A stretch of 64,000 nt of DNA, taken from Dioszegia crocea (Eukaryota > Basidiomycota > Tremellomycetes > Tremellales > Bulleribasidiaceae). Made by a program: the position numbers and the translations under genes. Location: contig BCKK01000007.1 of NCBI GenBank assembly GCA_001600615.1, positions 464,431-528,430 on the forward strand, written 5' to 3'. The first letter of the stretch is position 1. Every line of letters begins with the position of its first letter. The notes beneath the pieces were generated by a model that was given only the letters and a program-made list of their open reading frames with translations, made no database searches and had not been told where the DNA came from. Shown one piece after another: positions 21,987 through 32,796 of this stretch.

Positions 21987-23882
21987 ATGTCCCGCCCAAC
22001 AGACGAGAAGCACATCACCCAGCCCCAAACCCTTGAGTTCAGCTCCGACACCAAAGGGCACAATGACCACGTCGAGGATGTCGAGTACAATGAGAAGGAT
22101 CTCATCGAGAAGGTCAACGATTCCGAGGCTGCTCCGTATCTCGACCACACCATCGTCATTGATGCCGCCGAGAACAAACGGCTCAAGCGTATGATTGACC
22201 GACGGTAAGTGTTCATCTAGAGACGCGAGATATTGCTGACGGGCAGGATTCTCCCCCTTCTTTGCCTTGCCTACTTTGCTCAGGCCATGGACAAGGGTGC
22301 CACTTCGCCCATCTCCATCATGGGCTGGCTCGAGGATGTCAATGCTCAGGGTCAAGATTACGCCTTGACTTCCACCGTTCTCTGGATTGGTCTCGTCGCC
22401 GGTAACCCTGTTGTATGTTGGCTCCAATCAATCTCACACAGATGCTGACTATCAGGCATCCCAACTCATCCGTCGTTTCCCCGTCGCCAAAGTCCTCGCC
22501 GCATCCATGCTTGTCTGGACCGGTCTCGCTTTCTGGCTGGTATTCTCCATGAGCATCCCCCCTATTCTGGCCAACCGTGCTCTCCTTGGTTTCTTCGAGG
22601 CTTCCTTCGTAAGTCTCACCCATACATCTTAGATCCCGGCTGACCCTACAGAACCCCTGTCTCGTCACCATCATGGTCCAATGGTAAGTCAACACTTGAT
22701 GCCTAGATCCGCGCTGACTTTCAGGTATGTCGGAAGCGAACAAGCCGTCATCTCCGCCATCTGGCACTCCTTCACATCGCTCTCCACCTGTATCCAATCC
22801 ATCATGGGCTTCGGCTTCTACTGGGTCAGCACACACGAAGGTAGCGGCAGCACCGGCAGTCTCAAGAGCTGGCAGTACCTCCTCTTGACTGCCGCCTGCA
22901 TTTCCGCCATCGCCACTGGTGAGTCCACTGCTACCTTCCTGACTACATTGCTGACTCCTAGTCACTGTCTTCTGGTTCCTCCCCGACAGCCCTACCCAGA
23001 CCCGATGGGCAGACGAGGAGCTCAAGACTAAATTCGTCGAGCGGGTCCGATCCAACAACCAGGGTCTCAAGCAGAAGATCTGGAAGTCGGACCAGGCATG
23101 GGAGGCCGCCAAGGATCCCCAAGTCTACGCTCTCTTCGCCCTCACCTTCTGCCAAACCCTCGTCATTGGCGGTATCGGCAAATTCAGTGCACTCCTCATC
23201 AACAGGGCTTTCGGCTTTGACGTCCCTACCGCTCAACTTCTTAAAATCCCCATCTCAGTCACCGGTGTCTGCTCCTACTTCCTCATGGCGTTCCTCCAGC
23301 AGAAGTACCAGCAGACCTTCCTCACCATGATTGCCTTCACCTGCGTGAACGTCATCGGCACCATTGTCATTGTCATTGTCCCTCCCACCACCGCCACTCG
23401 GGCCGGTGTTCTTGTCGCTTTCCTCATGCTTCAGCTCTTTGGTGCTTGCAACACTGCCACCTCTGTCATCCTCAGTCGAGTGAGTTCTACCTGCCACCCT
23501 CAGAGACCCAGCTGACATTCCAGAACATCGCAGGTCAGACCAAAAAGAGTATTGCGTACGCTACAACCTTCATGGGTGAGTCTCCTTCGCTCCCTCTCGT
23601 CCGCGCTGCGCTAATTCTTCAGCTTGGGGATGTGGAAATGCTGTGTCGCCCCAGCTCTTCTGGGAGACCTGGGCCCCGCGCTACATCAACACCCTCTACA
23701 TCCACTTGGGGCTCTACGGCACCTACATCCTCCTCTCCATCGCCACCCGCACCATGCTGGTCCGCCGAAACGCCGCCAAGAAGGCTGCGCGCGAGGCTGT
23801 GGGCGCAATCGAAGGAGCGAACCTCCACGCCTTCGAGGATCTTACAGACAGGCAAAATCCTGACTATAAGTACAGCTACTAG
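21987..23882 (+). CDS. MFS transporter, Dal5-type anion:cation symporter family
   Basis: Model: join(21987..22204, 22247..22412, 22456..22608, 22652..22683, 22725..22918, 22962..23479, 23524..23575, 23623..23882), 530 residues with about 12 membrane helices. A hydrophilic acidic N-terminus is followed by ILPLLCLAYFAQAMDKGATS, then RRFPVAKVLAASMLVWTG, NRALLGFFEASFNPCLVTIM and QWYVGSEQAVISAIWHSF. The WY..SEQ segment before helix 4/5 is typical of the Dal5 (allantoate permease) family, whose members import organic acids, vitamins and sugar acids. Substrate is unknown. The shared promoter with a cytosolic GH105 enzyme suggests uptake of unsaturated pectin disaccharides or uronates; this is inference. 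Confidence 0.88.
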
Positions 23883-24448
23883 AAGAGGGAGCAGCAGAGG
23901 AAAGAAGGGAGAGATTCAGAGAGAGGAACAGTGAGAAAAAGAAGTTTCCCGAAATTCATGTCTCGTTTGCGTTTTTGGTCATATAGTTTCAGTGTCTTCT
24001 TTGTATAAGATGTATCTAGTCAGCTTCTGCTTCTCTACGCTCTCGTTAAACTGCTGTACTGGCTATAGTCGCAATGATACCCCTGCGCGATGGGAGGAAG
24101 GAAGTTGAAGGATGCTGAATTTACTCGCCACGGTGTTTCACCCTGTTTCACACCAAAGCAGGTCCTCGCCGCGCCTTCTGATGACACCTTTCGCTCTACT
24201 CATATGTAGCTACATGCATCACCTCCAGCATCTCTAGCTACTGACCTGGGGACTTTACAAGTCCATCAGCCGATTGTCTGAACGCTATGACGCTTAATGT
24301 CTCATGGTTACCTTGTTCCCTAGAGGTGCAGCCTCAATCCGCTCATGAACTTCCATTCTTCTATCCAAGTCTAATCTTCTCCAACCGCCCAATCCTCACC
24401 CTAACATCGCCACGGCTGCATTGCTAGCTTTGATGCTATGCATGTAGC
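23883..24448. other. convergent 3' region without a gene
   Basis: This 566-base gap separates the 3' ends of the MFS gene and the next minus-strand gene. I saw no long frame, repeat or RNA gene. Confidence 0.35.
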
Positions 24449-25746
24449 TCAGGTAGATCTTTCGTACACAGCCGGTATCGACTCCAGCGAAGTATACCTC
24501 GGCTCCCGAATCTCAGGCGTCCGGTATCCCATCCGACAAGTGACCCTATCCTGGCGATAGCTAACCAGCTCGTAGCGCTTGTATTCCAAGGGCTCAGGCT
24601 CATACGGAATGGGGAGCTCCAGCTCGTGTATTCTGTCAGCTTGATACACTAGGGGCATCAGCTTGCAGTGCTCGGTGTTGCTGGGTGATGAGTGAAAACT
24701 CACAGCGATGAGCTTCGAGCACCCAGTCGTCTGGTATCCTATGTCGAGTCGTTACGGAGAACCTTCCGGGAGATTTCGGTCGGAGCGAGAGGAAGTCTAT
24801 CGGTCGGCGCTGCTTCATCAGCGGCGGTAAAGAAGAGGGTTGAATCTTGAAACTTACATTGAGCATATGATAGATCCTCATATCCTCCTTATGAGCCGCC
24901 TTATCAGCAGCCATCAGCGCGTCGAAGTCAAACTTAGACTTCCGACCTTCGTACCATTCCAAAGGCGTCAGGGATTCTTCCCTCGGTCGCTCATAGTCCC
25001 ATCCGCACTCGACTATCCCTCCAAAACCAAGGCACTCGAGCCAACATGCACATTCGTGGTTGCCCTGCCCGTGGTCCAGTACAATGCGACATTCTGGGTA
25101 TCGTAACAGCTCGACTTTGACCTGGGGGTGAGTCAGACAGACGGATAGACAGGCTGAGATGGTCGGCTTACCTGTAATCGAATCGCATGAAGCAGAGTTC
25201 CAGCGAGCGGTAAGGCTGTCATGATCATCTGTCGCGCAAAGTCCAGCTCGTCTGGAGCGGAGAATGCTCGGAGGAGTCTCTCAGCATACTGTGGGCATTA
25301 GATTCGATCCAACTTTCATAGAACCTCTGATTGCGGCTTACAGGTAGACTGAAGAAGAGAGTGGTCTCGGAGGCTTTAATCGCCCAGGTCAACTTGGAAG
25401 GGCTCTCGTGCCAACTCGGCCCTCCTCCTCCATCGTCAAGACAGATCCTCCAGCGTCGAGTAGCAAGAACCCGCCGAGTAGCTTTGAGAATCAAGACGTC
25501 TGGGGTATTCGTCTCGCCAATGAGCTTGGCGGCTTCTGGTAATACGCGGGGATGTGTGATTAGGTTCTGAGCTAGTCGAAGAACTCTTTCGAGTAGAGGA
25601 TGATAGAATGGATCTAGAGGGAGAGAGGGGTCGACAAAGCCCGCCTGATGGCTCCCTCGGTATACCCATTCGAGCGGATTTGGGTGTGGAGGCAGGTCCG
25701 GAGCGAGGTGTAGGTCTCGTTCAGGCGGGATGAGGCGAGAAGGCAT
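24449..25746 (-). CDS. hypothetical protein, 363 residues
   Basis: Model: complement(join(24449..24648, 24704..24809, 24858..25121, 25172..25288, 25342..25746)), all phases consistent. I do not recognise the family. The product begins MPSRLIPPERDLHLAP, has no signal peptide or membrane helix, and is mostly mixed alpha/beta in appearance. A Cys/His-bearing segment (HGQGNHECACWLECLGFGG then ECGWDY) lies at about residues 190-220 and might bind metal. The C-terminal 100 residues are rich in E, R and Y. The start was set at the ATG at 25746, because the longer frame upstream only has a TTG. It may be a lineage-restricted protein. Confidence 0.65.
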
Positions 25747-26211
25747 GGTAGTGGGGGTGTGCTGTGTTGAGAACAAAGAGCATCCTGAGCTGCAATTGAG
25801 AGATGAGAAGGGGATGACGCTACAAATCGAGTCGACGAGCAAGCCATTACTATGGCTGTGGCCGGTGCCTTGTTTCAGATCGCAGGTCGCAGGGCATCTC
25901 TGTCTTAGTCTGGAGCTTGTGTCGCTAGAGAGGTCGCTATATGTAGATGAAAGTGAAATACTAGGCCCACGCTTTCGTGTAAGTGCACTCTAGTCTGGAC
26001 ACAAATGGCGCAAGTTCATCCAGGAGGATGGAATATGGCGAGATTGAGGCGTCAAGATGCCGGCCGCGGTGATTAATGGGCTGATGAACGTAAGAAGTCG
26101 GCACTGCAGGAGTGGAGGATATAACGAGTCGCATCACAAACATATTCGCTACTTGTACAACCGCGCCGCCGAACCGTCGTACCAACAAACTATCCCTCGC
26201 TTAACGACCCA
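25747..26211. other. intergenic region, 465 bases
   Basis: Promoter side of the 363-residue gene and 3' flank of the next minus-strand gene. The frame at 25961-26188 shows no domain. Nothing else was recognised. Confidence 0.3.
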
Positions 26212-27044
26212 TCACGTAGAGCCTGGTACCGCCCCAATCCTCCAATGAACGCCGTATCGGGAGTTGGCCCCAATATAGTCCCTGGAGTACAGAGCATGCG
26301 GCTCGTGAGCGCCGGCGGCCCTGTATACGCGATCGTAGGCGACAGGAGCATTGCGGCTTTGGAAGTAGGTGTTGCCGACGAGGATGGCGAGATCCTTGAC
26401 GAGACCGACGACATTGAAGGTGGGTGCGTTGGACGTGATGATGTCGACGAGTTGCAGAGCAGGATGAGGGCTGGTGGGATTGCCAGCAAAGCCGAATGAG
26501 TCCACTAGGATGTCAGCACATTCGAGACTTGAATGATATGAAGCAGTCGATCTTAAACTCACGCTGAGAAGCATCAAACTTCCGGAAGAGATCCTTCATA
26601 TACGCCTCCACCTCCTCCTGGGTTCGGTCGGCGAAGTTGACCATGATGAAGCTGTAGCGGCCACCAAGATTGTTGTAGACGTGAAACTTCCAGCCGTATG
26701 GCATGGTATAGGCTTCTTGAGTGTTCTTCTTCTCGCGCATCTAAGCAAGTCAGCGATGATTCATGGCATCCCACTGACTGACTTACCTGCATGTGGTAGC
26801 GGAGAGCAGGCGAGAATTGGACCTCGCCTCCGTCGGGTTGGAACATGTGCATGATCCATACTCTGACAGTCAGTTCTATCAAGCTGAGACTCCCTCCTCG
26901 TCACAGTCAAACTCACGTATCTTTCTGTCCGAGTATCCCATGGGTGCACGCGCGGTGAAGCCAAATGGCAGAGATTTCGGTGTCGATCTAAGGAGTCAGC
27001 CCGCTGGACCTGTTTAACATAGGGAGGCAAGGACTTACGAGCAT
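26212..27044 (-). CDS. hypothetical protein, 207 residues
   Basis: Model: complement(join(26212..26504, 26563..26740, 26787..26862, 26917..26987, 27039..27044)). The first exon carries only ATG CTC. The product has segments WLHRACTHGILGQKD, FQPDGGEVQFSPALRYHMQ, YGWKFHVYNNLGGRYSFIMV and EEVEAYMKDLFRKFDAS. No signal peptide, membrane helix or known motif was recognised. The splice junctions restore frame with standard donors and branch sites, so the gene is probably real, but the tiny first exon is uncertain. An inverted repeat CTCCGG-gat-CCGGAG lies at 27178-27192, 134 bases upstream. Confidence 0.6.
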
Positions 27045-27719
27045 CTCAACTGAGTGATAGGGTAGGTGAGGTGCGGGATTGTGTGGGCTTTGAAAGGTAA
27101 ACGGAGGAGGTGGTTGCGGATTCCATCTTCCCTCCGACCCCTTATATACGCAGATGGGGGTCCGAAGCTGACTAAGACTCCGGGATCCGGAGCGAAGCGG
27201 CGCTCTGCGGGTATAATTGTCCTTCCATTTGCCGAGTGGGGTAGGGGGTGGGGGTCAGCAGTATAGTAAGCGTTCATTTCCGAGCGGCGCAATGTCGCAT
27301 GTCGAACATACCTGCGCGCCGCTGAGAGCTCGTGGAGGATAGAACTCAGGCACCGGTACGGCTATTTCCCAAAGGGGAGATTGTCGGGGGCTATTTCTGC
27401 ATCATCTGTACGGCATCTCTTGGCCCACAATCAGTCACAGCAGCTCACAGCTGTGCGCCGCACATCTGATATCTATACATCACAGGTGCGGCGCTTCTGT
27501 TGTTACACAATATTCAATCCCGTCCGGATCGATCTCATAGCCGACGCGGGCCGATGTCACCTTTGGTCGGCCTTGTCGATGGTGCATCGTTCTTCGCGCC
27601 GGCAGCCGGAATTGGAAGTCCCTGCTTGATTCGATATTTAGGAGTTGGAGATCAGCGCTCTCAGCATGCCCAATCTCCACTGAACTCCCTAATCGAACAT
27701 CGACATCGTATATCTTTCA
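27045..27719. promoter_or_regulatory. divergent intergenic region with CTCCGG inverted repeat
   Basis: This 675-base gap separates two divergent genes of unknown function. At 27178-27192 a 6-bp inverted repeat (CTCCGG, spacer gat, CCGGAG) stands out. A TATA-like cttatatacg sits at 27141-27150. No gene was seen. Confidence 0.4.
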
Positions 27720-29030
27720 ATGTCAGCAAACACCCGATCTCTGTCCACCTACGATGACGAATCCGGGATCTGGGAGACCTTTTTGACCGAAAAGCTAGGC
27801 ACCGCTTGTGATGGGCGTGAGCCTTCTGGTCAAGGTCGTAGGTTCGTTCGAATTTGACGATGGGTATGCGCTGACACCTATTCAGACGACGCATACAATG
27901 ACACCGGACCTGTAGACACCCTCCTTGGGCCCCTACTGTAAGTCGCTCTCTTTCAGCAGACTTTACTTCCATGACACTGGCTGATCCTCTTAGCCGAGTC
28001 ACAATCAGGGGTGGAACTCACCTACTAGGAGAAGGGGGCAACGACCTTATCGACACCCACGCAGAGGAACGCCTGTTCCATGCCTTTTCTCACGGCGGAT
28101 TCACGCACATAAGGCATCATTTCCTGCACGTCCGAGGAACGCTCAAAAAGTCGACGTACCAATTCGCTCGTAGAACCTTGCGACATCATCTCGGTAATCT
28201 GGTAATATTCGTCTCTGGCGACTTCACCGCGGAAGGCGCACTTGACATCAAGTCGATTATCAAAAAGGATGAGGAGAACCCCCTAAGCCCCATGAGTATC
28301 AACGGCCCACCCACTTTGAGTGAGTCATGTCGTAGTCTTCTTGCCTGAGCAGGGCTGACATCGCTCAGTCTTCATCTATGGTCCCCATCAAATCATCCCA
28401 GACCGCATGGACGCGATTGAAGGCATAAAGTTGTACCGCTACACGGAGAATGACGCCGAGGGCAATGCGGACAGAATCCATCACATTCTGCCTGCCCAAG
28501 TCCCGATTCACGTGAGTCGAAGGTCTTTGTCGGGCTGTAAAACTGAGGCGGCTGACTCGATAGTACATCCATAACAAGACTCCCGAGCCGAACGCTCCTC
28601 CCTTTCCAAAGGCCGGTTGTGTACACGCCGCGACCTTCATCCATCAATTCCACACCCACCCTGTCGTCACGCGCCATGGTCTCCTGGAACACCCCAATCG
28701 TCGTGCTGAGCGTCCCTGGCTGGGCGGAGGTTTCGCGCGAGACTTTCATTTTGGCCAGCTCCACATTCCCATTGTCTTCGCCCAGGTCATGTTGAGCGCG
28801 GCGACCTCGTGGATGGTCGGTCAGGTGCCCTCGCGGTGTACTGAGTGTTTTCAGTCAGCTAAAACCGTCGGTTGTAAAGGTACTTGGCCCTGCTGTGGAA
28901 AAGGAATGGACAACGCCGGCTGCTTCGAGGTGAGTTTATTCACACTAGGCGCCTTGGCATCACTGATGATGCGCAGAGCACTCAGTGCTTTAGATGCAAC
29001 GAAACCACGCTAATCACGCCTCTCGACTGA
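27720..29030 (+). CDS. hypothetical protein with C-terminal cysteine cluster, 351 residues
   Basis: Model: join(27720..27834, 27886..27937, 27994..28319, 28369..28511, 28564..28929, 28977..29030); every junction keeps frame. I do not recognise the family. The middle contains several His-rich stretches (DTHAEERLFHAFSHGGFTHI, RHHFLHVRG, FIHQFHTHPVVTRHG, RDFHFGQLHIP). The last about 50 residues hold eight cysteines arranged CxxC, C, CC, C, CxxC (CTECF, VGCKGTWPCCGKG, GCFE, QCFRCNE), which looks like a structural zinc-binding module. No membrane helix or signal peptide is evident. It could be a metalloprotein or a nucleic-acid or protein-binding factor. It lies directly upstream of the Zn2Cys6 regulator gene, on the same strand. 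Confidence 0.65.
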
Positions 29031-29437
29031 GTGTAAGCCTTAGTGTCGAATCTGATATCCCTTTGAAAGTGTTTTGGGCTGGATTGGCGGCTAGGGCGTC
29101 TTAGTAACAGATCAGGCTGTTTCCGGCGTGGTCGAGGATTATATGTTCTATCTAAGGCTATATATTCTATGTATTGAATTTGCGCGCAATTCCTACTCAC
29201 TTCAGGAGCACATCGGTATTCGCGTATGGCTGAACGAGGGCGAGCAGCGAGTGAGCAGCGGCATGCGGGCACTATAGCGGCATGCGGTATGCCGCCCATA
29301 GCCTTGCACTGCCGCCGAGCCGGCCGAGCCGCTGTTCCCGCTTCCCGCTGTCCGTTCAACTTGAAGACCACTTGTGAAGCCTGACAAGACCATATCGAGC
29401 TCTCTGACGCTTTACGACGAGCACCGAGAAGCCAATC
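29031..29437. promoter_or_regulatory. promoter region of the Zn2Cys6 regulator with CGG/CCG repeat
   Basis: This 407-base gap contains GCGGCATGCGG at 29258-29268 and an inverted repeat GCGGCAT-gcggt-ATGCCGC at 29277-29295, about 140 bases before the ATG. Inverted CGG/CCG triplets are the usual recognition pattern of dimeric Zn2Cys6 proteins, so autoregulation is possible. The flank is GC-rich up to about 29350. Confidence 0.45.
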
Positions 29438-32026
29438 ATGTCCGAGCAGCCATCGAAAAAATCAAAAAGATCTACCAGCAGGTCCAAGGCTCCCAAGGCA
29501 CCTGAGGATCCTGAGGAGGTTCCCGTGAATCGTCCCGAGAATCTCGAGTCCACCAGCTTCAAGGAAGGAAAGGCAGATCCGTGCTCCAAGGTACGTACAT
29601 CTGCCAAGCTCGGGACACCACTGACCAATAGTGCAAGGAGGGTCATAGACGAGTGAGCTCGCAGAACCAATCAGAAGACTGTTTCGCCATTGGCTGATAT
29701 TATAGTGCGGTGAGCATCCTACGACCTCCGACTGAGGCACACGAGACTAGGTCGATGACGTCTCGCTTTACTGATGCTGCTCAGAACGCCTAGATCCTGA
29801 CGGACCATGTGAAAGGTGTAAACAATATGGACTAGAATGCGCTTTAAGTGAGAAGCGTTGTCGTGACAAGCATAGATCGTGCTGACTTGATGCAGACTCC
29901 GATATGTTGGTTGATTGATTGGCGTCTAGTCTGACCTTACAGAGCACCTCCGGACCTCGACATAGCCGGCTGTCAAGACTTTTGGACTTTAGCGCCATTA
30001 TTCAAGGCTGCCTTTGATACTCAGGTGAGATCGGCTCTGGCACAGTAAATTGATATGGCAGAGCTACGAGTCATGCTTGATGGCGCCCGACTCAAGGTGC
30101 CGCACATCTCACTCCGGGGTGCAGCACGCCATAGCGGCGGTCTCGCAGCTGGGGCCGCTCCACGATGAGAAGCACAAATTAAAGGCTGCAAGATATACCG
30201 AATACTACCTGCAGTTAGCTCAGGGCGAAAGTCTGTCGATTATGGACACTGGCAAGATAGAGCGGATGGGCAATGTATTATCCAGTGAGCGGCAGTCGTC
30301 CGGAAACCGACATACGACGCTTGGCTGACTAGGATTCAGCGCTCTCTATAACCCTGCTCGATCATCTTACCCGGGGCATCTGGCTACAGAACAGCTTCCA
30401 ATCTGGCAGCGCCATGGCTCTCTGTATTCATGCTGGGCTGTATCTCGACCCGGGCAGACTACCGGATGGCCAGTACGGCATTGAGCCAGAAGAGGGTCAT
30501 GACACCCACATCCATCCCGGCAGGCTTTTTTGGGTCCTTTTCATCTTGTACACTCAGGTGTGAGTATTTCTCCTGTCTCCCACCTGTGACTCATTGCCGC
30601 TCGCTGACAAAGAGTGTAGCGTCAGTTGTTCTTTCCCATCCAGCAAACATATGCTCGGCATCGACGAGATATCTCTTCCGCTACCAGGGAAGATCAACCT
30701 CCCCGGTCCATCTCCAACCCCTAAAACGGTGGGAAGTGAGAACCTATTTACGGACCACAGCGACTGCGAGTGAGCATCCCCCGCCTCTTTTAGCTGTGGA
30801 TCTTGTCTGACCTCTCTCAGTTGGTTCGGCTTCTACGCAAAAGCTGCTCTGCTCTTGGCCCGAACACAGGAGATGCTGCGTCAGCTGTTTACAAGTAATC
30901 CAAGTCCTCAACAGCGGATCGATCAGATGACGGAGATCTCAAAGATCTACAAAGATGTCGAGCAGTTCCGAGAATCGTGGACGAACCATTACAGCAAGGA
31001 GCAGACCGTCCAGGAGCGTTTGTGTAAGTCGCCTAGCCTACGCTGTGCCTTCAATCAAGCTCATACTATAGCTATCCGCGCCATGATCGCTGCTTGCTAT
31101 CTGGTTTGTATACAGTGCATGAAACTGCAGCAGGCGATCTGATGAATGTAGTTACCACGTGAGCCATATGTGTACCACCTGTACGGCGACGCATCTCTTC
31201 ACTCCCCCGATCTACAACTCGAGAGCAAATACGTCGCTGCGTGTGAAGGTGAGCATCACGTTGGAGAAGCTAAAATATAGAGTTTGTCCGTGACGCACAC
31301 GAGGTGCACCTCCGTTCCGAATGCGACACATTGTGAGTGACCGTTGTTTTGCAAGCTGACAAGGCCAGACAGCAAATAGCCGACGTCTTTGTCGTCCAAG
31401 TCTTAATGCTTGTCCCTCGATCGTGCAGGGAGAACGAAAACAGAAATACTCCGCCGTTCCTCACCCGCACGCCTCTATGGCACACCAACTGGGTCGCTGA
31501 GAACTGCATGTAAGTGTTAGAGCTGGAGCTTCCGGTTGCTTACAGCTCACCCATGTATAGCGCCGCACTAGAGCAACTAGCGCCAAGGATGGGGGCAGCT
31601 ACAAATACTCTTGTCTTGCACTATAAAACTCTGCACGAAAGATATCCGAGAGAGGGCTGGAAAGCAAAACTCGGTGACGTGAGTTGCGTCCAAATCTTCA
31701 GCGGCTGATATCTCCAGCCTACCCCTGTTGAAAGCAAGCTTGCGATATCCCAGAGGTTCCAGAGCCTCAGCATGGCGTCGCCGCCCATCGATAGCCTAGG
31801 CTTGCCTCATGAAGCGTCTGTCTCGTCTACCCCGAACGCCGGCACGATCGCACCAATTGATCAGCCGGAGACTCAGATATCTGAGTGGCAGATCGATGCT
31901 TCTGCGGAGATCTGGCCTCCCGCAGCGCCTTCAATACAGCAATCGGACCACTTTACGCGAGTCGAACAAACCGATCAGACTGCAGCCGAATTCTACGGTT
32001 TCGGAAAATATCCGGACGCCTCTTAG
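29438..32026 (+). CDS. Zn(II)2Cys6 fungal transcription factor
   Basis: Best model has 16 exons: join(29438..29590, 29632..29652, 29706..29709, 29785..29847, 29896..29905, 29943..30024, 30062..30284, 30340..30559, 30620..30769, 30821..31023, 31072..31103, 31152..31248, 31281..31332, 31369..31509, 31561..31678, 31718..32026), 625 residues. The N-terminus is basic with SKKSKRSTSRSK. The zinc cluster reads CSKCKEGHRRCE then PCERCKQYGLEC, fitting CX2CX6CX8CX2CX6C, but is spread over four exons of which one is 21 nt and one 4 nt. The middle (HAIAAVSQLGPL, RGIWLQNSFQSGSAMALCIH, LFWVLFILY, MLGIDEISLPLP) matches the fungal-specific regulatory domain. The 10-nt exon at 29896 is the least certain part; skipping it in favour of an acceptor at 29953 also keeps frame. 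Target genes are unknown. Confidence 0.82.
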
Positions 32027-32796
32027 CTGACCTATGTATTCCTGGTCACAGCATGAGACTGGGAGATTGCAGGGCGATATTGTTCTGAGAACAAATGTAC
32101 CTAAACATCTAGAATGCGGCAGTCTGGACGGAATGCTTTGTAGAGAGATGTGTTTTGGCAACCAGAAATGTCTGTGGAATCAGTGACTAGACAGGAGAAT
32201 AGCCCCATATAACCCCCATCGTGTACCCCAATGAGATCGATGTTGTGACCTTTGAGATAGTCGCACTTGTTATCAGTATAGCGAGTCGCTCAGCTGCAGT
32301 AACTCAGCCAAAGGATGCGCGGGAGCCTTGTTTCAGGTCCCAAGGCCCGGAATATTGCAGCTCGCTCATCTCGAGAGCTGAAGACCCACTGTATCTTTGG
32401 TTTCAAGCTGAGAGAGAATGTGAGCTGTCGCGCGCTCCTTCCTCCGTCTATGCATCCCTTGAGCATCAAGCATCAAATGCCTCGGCCCGAGGCTTGCTGC
32501 CAGGCGGATTGGCATCTGAAACACGCACGCCTGAAATTTGAAACACGGCTGTCGCGCGGATAAACCAATCTGACACCTTGCATCATTATGCCGGCATGCC
32601 AGGGCCAGCTTCCAGTTTGGGCGTGTTAGGCGACGACTACTGTACTGCGGACTTATAGGGACCATATACCAATGTAAGCCGCCATCAAGAAGGTTGATCT
32701 GCGTCCATCTTCACATCTCTCACCGGTACAGTTTGCGATCAACCCCTACAGCACCAGACCCAGCCGAAAAAGAAAGCCGAACCGACACGAAGAGCA
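32027..32796. other. intergenic region, 770 bases, no gene seen
   Basis: 3' flank of the regulator gene and promoter of the DUF421-like gene. The frames at 32221-32563 and 32366-32665 overlap each other on opposite strands and have no domain. No repeat or RNA gene was recognised. Confidence 0.35.

Noticed and set aside
27831..27860. tRNA-like T-arm (GGTTCGTTCGAATTTG)
   Set aside because: No matching acceptor stem, D-arm or anticodon arm nearby; it lies in an intron of the 351-residue gene.
29848..29968. Single intron instead of a 10-nt exon in the Zn2Cys6 gene
   Set aside because: It keeps frame too (acceptor GACATAG), but the two-intron version has better branch sites next to each acceptor; not firmly excluded.
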